Below are positions 60,101 to 64,000 of a stretch of DNA of 64,000 nucleotides, one piece after another. A model generated the notes under the pieces. That model saw only the letters and a list, made by a program, of their open reading frames with translations. It did no database searches and was not told where the DNA came from. The stretch is from Hericium rajendrae (Eukaryota > Basidiomycota > Agaricomycetes > Russulales > Hericiaceae): assembly GCA_033439255.1 (NCBI GenBank), contig CM065878.1:992001-1056000 (forward strand). The letters run 5' to 3'. Made by a program: the position numbers and the translations under genes. Within the stretch, counting starts at the first letter, position 1; each line of letters opens with the position of its first letter.

Positions 60101-63100
60101 CTAGTCAGCGACTATCAAGCTCAAGTGTACATATCACCTTACCTCGAGGGAAGCAACTGTCACCACGTTATGAGGGGAGGGGATAAGGCGGTCCATGCTT
60201 CGGTATCGGTCCACTTCCTCCAAAGCTTGCTTGAGCAGAACAGCATCTTCCGATGTTTGTTCGTTCTTGGCTTCTATAGGGAATAGCTCGCCCCGTTCCG
60301 GGGGTACTGTAGAGACACTCGAGCATGCAAGGGCGGTGATGATGGTGCAGATATAGAACGCGTCCGTATACTGAAAGGATTATTGTCAATCCAGTCAAAT
60401 GTTGCGATCAATGGAGACTTACTGGATTCGAAGTATTGTCATTGTACTTGAGCTGGTCAATTAGAAATTGTCGAATGACCGAAGGGCACTTTCCATTCTC
60501 AAATCGAACTTGAGAAATCGCTTTGATCAAGGTCTGAAGCTCAAGAAATCAATATGCGTCCGCGTCCTCGTCCTGTAAGTAAGAACGTACCCTCCGAACA
60601 AAGTATTCCGCGAAATCCGAGAAATCATTCGGCCGTGGCACGTACGTATGCGTGAACAGATCCTGCTGGGGATCATCTGGTTCGTAACAATACCGGAGGA
60701 ACAGCTTGAAGAGATGAAATAGTCCGAGGAAGTCAAGCCGCCGGAGAGCACACTAAGAACCCAAGATTCAGAAAGGCTAAAAAGGCGACGATCAGTGAAT
60801 ACATACTGTTACCAAGGCCATCACCGCTTCGCAGCGGACTCGGAAGAAGTAGTTGGATACAAGCACGGTCTTGGTGAGTGTGCTTGCAACGATTGCGCTT
60901 GGCATGTTGGACAGAGCGTTGAGAGCCTGCAAAATATATTGGCATTACAGTAGCATTAGTCTGGAACACGACTTACCTCGAGCTGCGCTACAACGTCCCT
61001 GTCCCTCTGTAATTGTGACACCCACATAAAGTCAGGCTGATCAAACGCTATCGCCGCGATCCACTCGAAGTCGGCATCCATCCTGATCCACTCATACGTG
61101 GCCCCGCTCATGACTTGTTCGTCCTCTTCCGTCCAATCCACAACTTTCCAATTCTCCCGTTCCTTCTCCTTCTCCCATATGTCCAAACCAAATCCCATGT
61201 CTACCATACCCATCGCCTCAGCTGCCTCAACGTCGCCCTCAGCTGCTGCTTGTGCCGCGGCTTGTCGGGCCAGATATCGTTTGGTGTTTCGACGGACACG
61301 CTTGTACTTGGTGTTGAAAGGGACCTCGTAACGCTTGAAAGGAGAACGAATGTCTAGGACGTGTTCGTATGGCGTGCCGTCGGCTTCGTGAATCCGAATT
61401 GTCATTTGACCCTGACAGAAAGACATGTCCAGAGCTGTGATAATATATTGGAAAGCATACACACCTCAAAGAATGGCACAGGCTTCAAAAGAGTTTTTAA
61501 GACCTCATCGTGCTCGTGCGCCTTGAATGCCGGTGCATCCTGTCGCATGGTGATCTCGACAGCCATCTTCTTCCGATTGAAGGTTGCCGAAAATCCGAAG
61601 GCCGGGCAACCACTTCCATATATCCACTGTTCCGCGAACGATCGCAAGTCAACACTGCTCACTTTCCTGCACGTCCTTAGGAATGTGTGGGTTGATAAAG
61701 CATTGTTCGCCATCTCGCCGGTAATCGCAGACAGGAATAGCTTTGGGAGAACACGAGAAAGGCCCAGAGAAGTACCAGATTTCCCGAGGCGACGATCTAA
61801 GATATGGAGAACGAGAGGGGACTTGAGGTTCATGAAAGGGATGAAGGCAGCGTCAGGAGGCTCATAGACCTGTGGTTGACAGAGGGGCGGCATTGAGCCG
61901 TGATCTAGTTCAAGAACGCGTTCCATATCTTTCTTCAGTCGAAACCGGTACTCATTGTTGCCAAAGAGTTTCCGGATGAAGAGCCCAGTGATATATAGCC
62001 CAAGACCGTTCACAAGCCATAAGTCGGACCAGACTTTCGGCTGGATGTTGATGCCGACCCACTGGCAGGCCAAAGCATGACTCAGTGCATGTCTTGTTTC
62101 ATACACCTGGTCAATAGCATCCTCTCCGTGAAGAAGGTCGACGGAAATGATCGACAGTGTCGAAGTATCAAAGCGTTGAGCGGGTAACTCATCCACGAAA
62201 ACGAATTTGTGCGAGCCGAAAGGATAAGACCCAAACTCTGTGGAATAGAACGTCATGGCCTGCCGGACGAAAAGAGCAGATGTAGACAGCATGGCTTCGT
62301 GTCCAGGCAGACAAAACGCATGCATCATCGGTTGCGATGATCCACCAGCTTCGTCTCCTGCAACATGCTCCGGAGGAATTGGAAGCACGTGTAGAGGACC
62401 TGCTACGAAACCAATGTGTTGCACCGAAGTTAAGATAGACTGAGAGAAGACGAATATCGATTTGTTGGAGTTGAAAGGGTGCGCAACCTGCAAAGGATGA
62501 ATGTTATGGCGCCGTGTTGAACAGAATGCTCCTACACTTACCTGTTCAACAAGATCCCCACTACAAACGACAACCGTAGGATGGTCATCCTGGCCGTCAG
62601 TGACATCATTTGAATCTCGTTCCTCCAGATATCGCGGGACGACGAATTCGAAGTCCCACGTGCATCTCTCCCAAAGATTATCAATACATGGAACCCAACA
62701 GCGAGCGGCGTCAGGCGATGACGGGGTTGTAAAGACGTGGGGCACACGCTAGACATATTCAGACAACAATGTATCTGATTGAGTAAAAAAGACTCACGTA
62801 GGGATACGCGTCCGAGGGTAGCACGAACTGCAATCCGTCTGTAGGATTACGCAAACTATACTCGATGTTGATGACGATAGGCGAGAATTCTGGGACTGCC
62901 GTTGGGGGCTGCGAGCCAGTGAAGCCGGGCGTCTGAGGTTCGGGAGTCGCAGCTGTGCAGGAGAAACAATGGTTACGTTGTATACGCAGTGAAAAATAGC
63001 TAAACTGCGCACCTTCGCTGACAAGACCACCCGACATCGAGCTACCCGACTGCCTCAACGACACTTCCTTCGGGATCGCAATGGATAACTCTCCCTCATC

Positions 63101-63572
63101 ATTCTCCGCCAACGCCGAATATAGCTTGCGCTTTAGCTCCGGGTGCGTATGAACATCCTGAGGAGCAGATGTATTGAGGTTTGCCAGAGAGTCATGATGA
63201 ATGAAGTCCGCCCGATGGGAGGATACTGTCACGTTGTGGATAGCTGGGATTGGCCGGGTCAACGAAAGTGATAAACGCGTGCAATCTAACGACTCACTGC
63301 ATTGACGGGAGTGAAGGTTGATCGTCTTCAGTTCATTGCTCGATGGGATGATAGTGATCTCTGTATACCCCTAAGAAACGCGTACGAATCGTAAGCAACG
63401 CATCAGACTGGATGCAAAGGAGCACGTACCCAGATGCTCCCTGAGAAGTCAATCTCCAAAACAACCTTCTGATGACTAGTATATACATTACCATTGTCAG
63501 TAAGACGTGCCAGGAAAAGCAGGAGAGAAAGACGTATATAGAGAAACCCCGACGGACGTGCTCACGCTGCAT
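57155..63572 (-). CDS. TAF2: TFIID subunit TAF2 fused to three bromodomains
   Basis: A TFIID subunit with an M1-aminopeptidase fold that binds core promoter DNA. N-part: HQKVVLEIDFSGSIWGYTEI, HSRQCTIHNVTVSS, VFTTPSSPDAARCWVPCIDN. The peptidase-like part has HALSHALACQWVGINI where active enzymes have HEXXH, so catalysis is not expected. An alpha-solenoid follows (NALSNMPSAIVASTL, DRLIPSPHNVVTVASLEFRL), then a Pro/Lys linker and three bromodomains at about 59110-58775, 57980-57640 and 57615-57240, with the acetyl-lysine Asn kept (RNAKTYN, INCRQFN, RNAIKFN). The stop is at 57155. The 5' end is unsure: the only nearby ATG (63572) gives MQREHVRRGFS, but I found no clean donor joining it in frame to the exon starting near 63476. 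Coding is solid from there on. Confidence 0.88.
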
Positions 63573-64000
63573 GATGCGTTTCGCCTCCGGATCCAATGTT
63601 CTGGGCGAGGGCGAGCCAAAGTTCCGCTAAACAAGCAAATGCCAGCAGGAAATGAGGAATAGAGATGAATTTGACGAGAAAAGGGTGTTTGAATGGGGAG
63701 GATGGGTGAGAAAGCGAGGTGTACCGGTCGGAAGTGGACAGAACGGAGGCAAGGACGTGGGGGAGCTCGTCGATTATGTAAGGCTGCCTGCCGTCTGTGG
63801 CACGCGACGTCCGATATTTTCTCCCTTTCGCTTCCTCCTTTTATATCCCTTGCCGGGTTCCATTGTTGTATATATCGGCATCCAATCATGCCCAAGAAAT
63901 CGATATTCAGACAGCCCGGAGTTCAGCACTTTCAGCTGGTGCACAGATCTCAGCGCGATCCCTTGATCCACGATCCGGATGCGAGCCAACATGTGCTCAA
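63573..64000. other. Upstream region of TAF2
   Basis: 428 bases at the right edge. It should hold the TAF2 promoter and 5' leader. Frames on both strands (for example 63652-63966) show no domain. Confidence 0.4.

Overview
The window is nuclear DNA of a filamentous basidiomycete, most likely an Agaricomycete. Genes are dense and cut by many short introns (about 50-80 bp, GT...AG, once apparently GC...AG). Codons are GC-rich, promoters are often pyrimidine-rich, and several products are fungal or basidiomycete types: a class I-III chitin synthase, a cerato-platanin, an NTE1-type lysophospholipase, a HET-C protein and a methylcitrate-cycle lyase. I see no prokaryotic operons, no CRISPR array and no rRNA gene.

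Layout. 1-8.3 kb, minus strand: NTE1 (its patatin domain lies outside the window) and a chitin synthase. 10.1-18.5 kb, plus strand: casein kinase 1 (Hrr25-like) with a 5'UTR intron, coatomer gamma subunit SEC21, and pantothenate kinase. 18.8 kb: a 164-bp MITE-like element. 19.7-21.5 kb: a protein with three homeodomains, each cut by an intron at the same place. 23.4-24.5 kb, minus: an F-box-like orphan with a C-terminal membrane segment. 26.0-28.3 kb: mitochondrial 2-methylisocitrate lyase. 29.4-30.5 kb: a cerato-platanin domain behind a long Ser/Thr and poly-Gly stalk. 31.3-35.1 kb, minus: a 1222-aa Pro/Ser-rich orphan whose four exons I could join in frame.

36.6-41.4 kb is gene-poor and decayed: an FAD-linked oxidase relic and an unidentified coding relic. 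41.5-49.5 kb carries two related bHLH transcription factors on the plus strand, separated by a small four-TM membrane protein gene. 51.5-63.6 kb is compact and housekeeping-like: tubulin cofactor A (plus), then MED11, a HET-C family protein with a Gly/Tyr/Gln-rich tail, and TAF2 (all minus).

The genes do not form one pathway. Loose themes are transcription (TAF2, MED11, two bHLH proteins, a triple homeodomain protein), membrane traffic and lipid metabolism (SEC21, NTE1, pantothenate kinase), and cell surface (chitin synthase, cerato-platanin, HET-C). The points most worth following are a TAF2 fused to three bromodomains, the triple homeodomain gene with three phase-2 introns at equivalent positions, the stalked cerato-platanin, and the MITE. 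Exon joins were made by eye from splice signals and frame, so exact ends are estimates except where stated.
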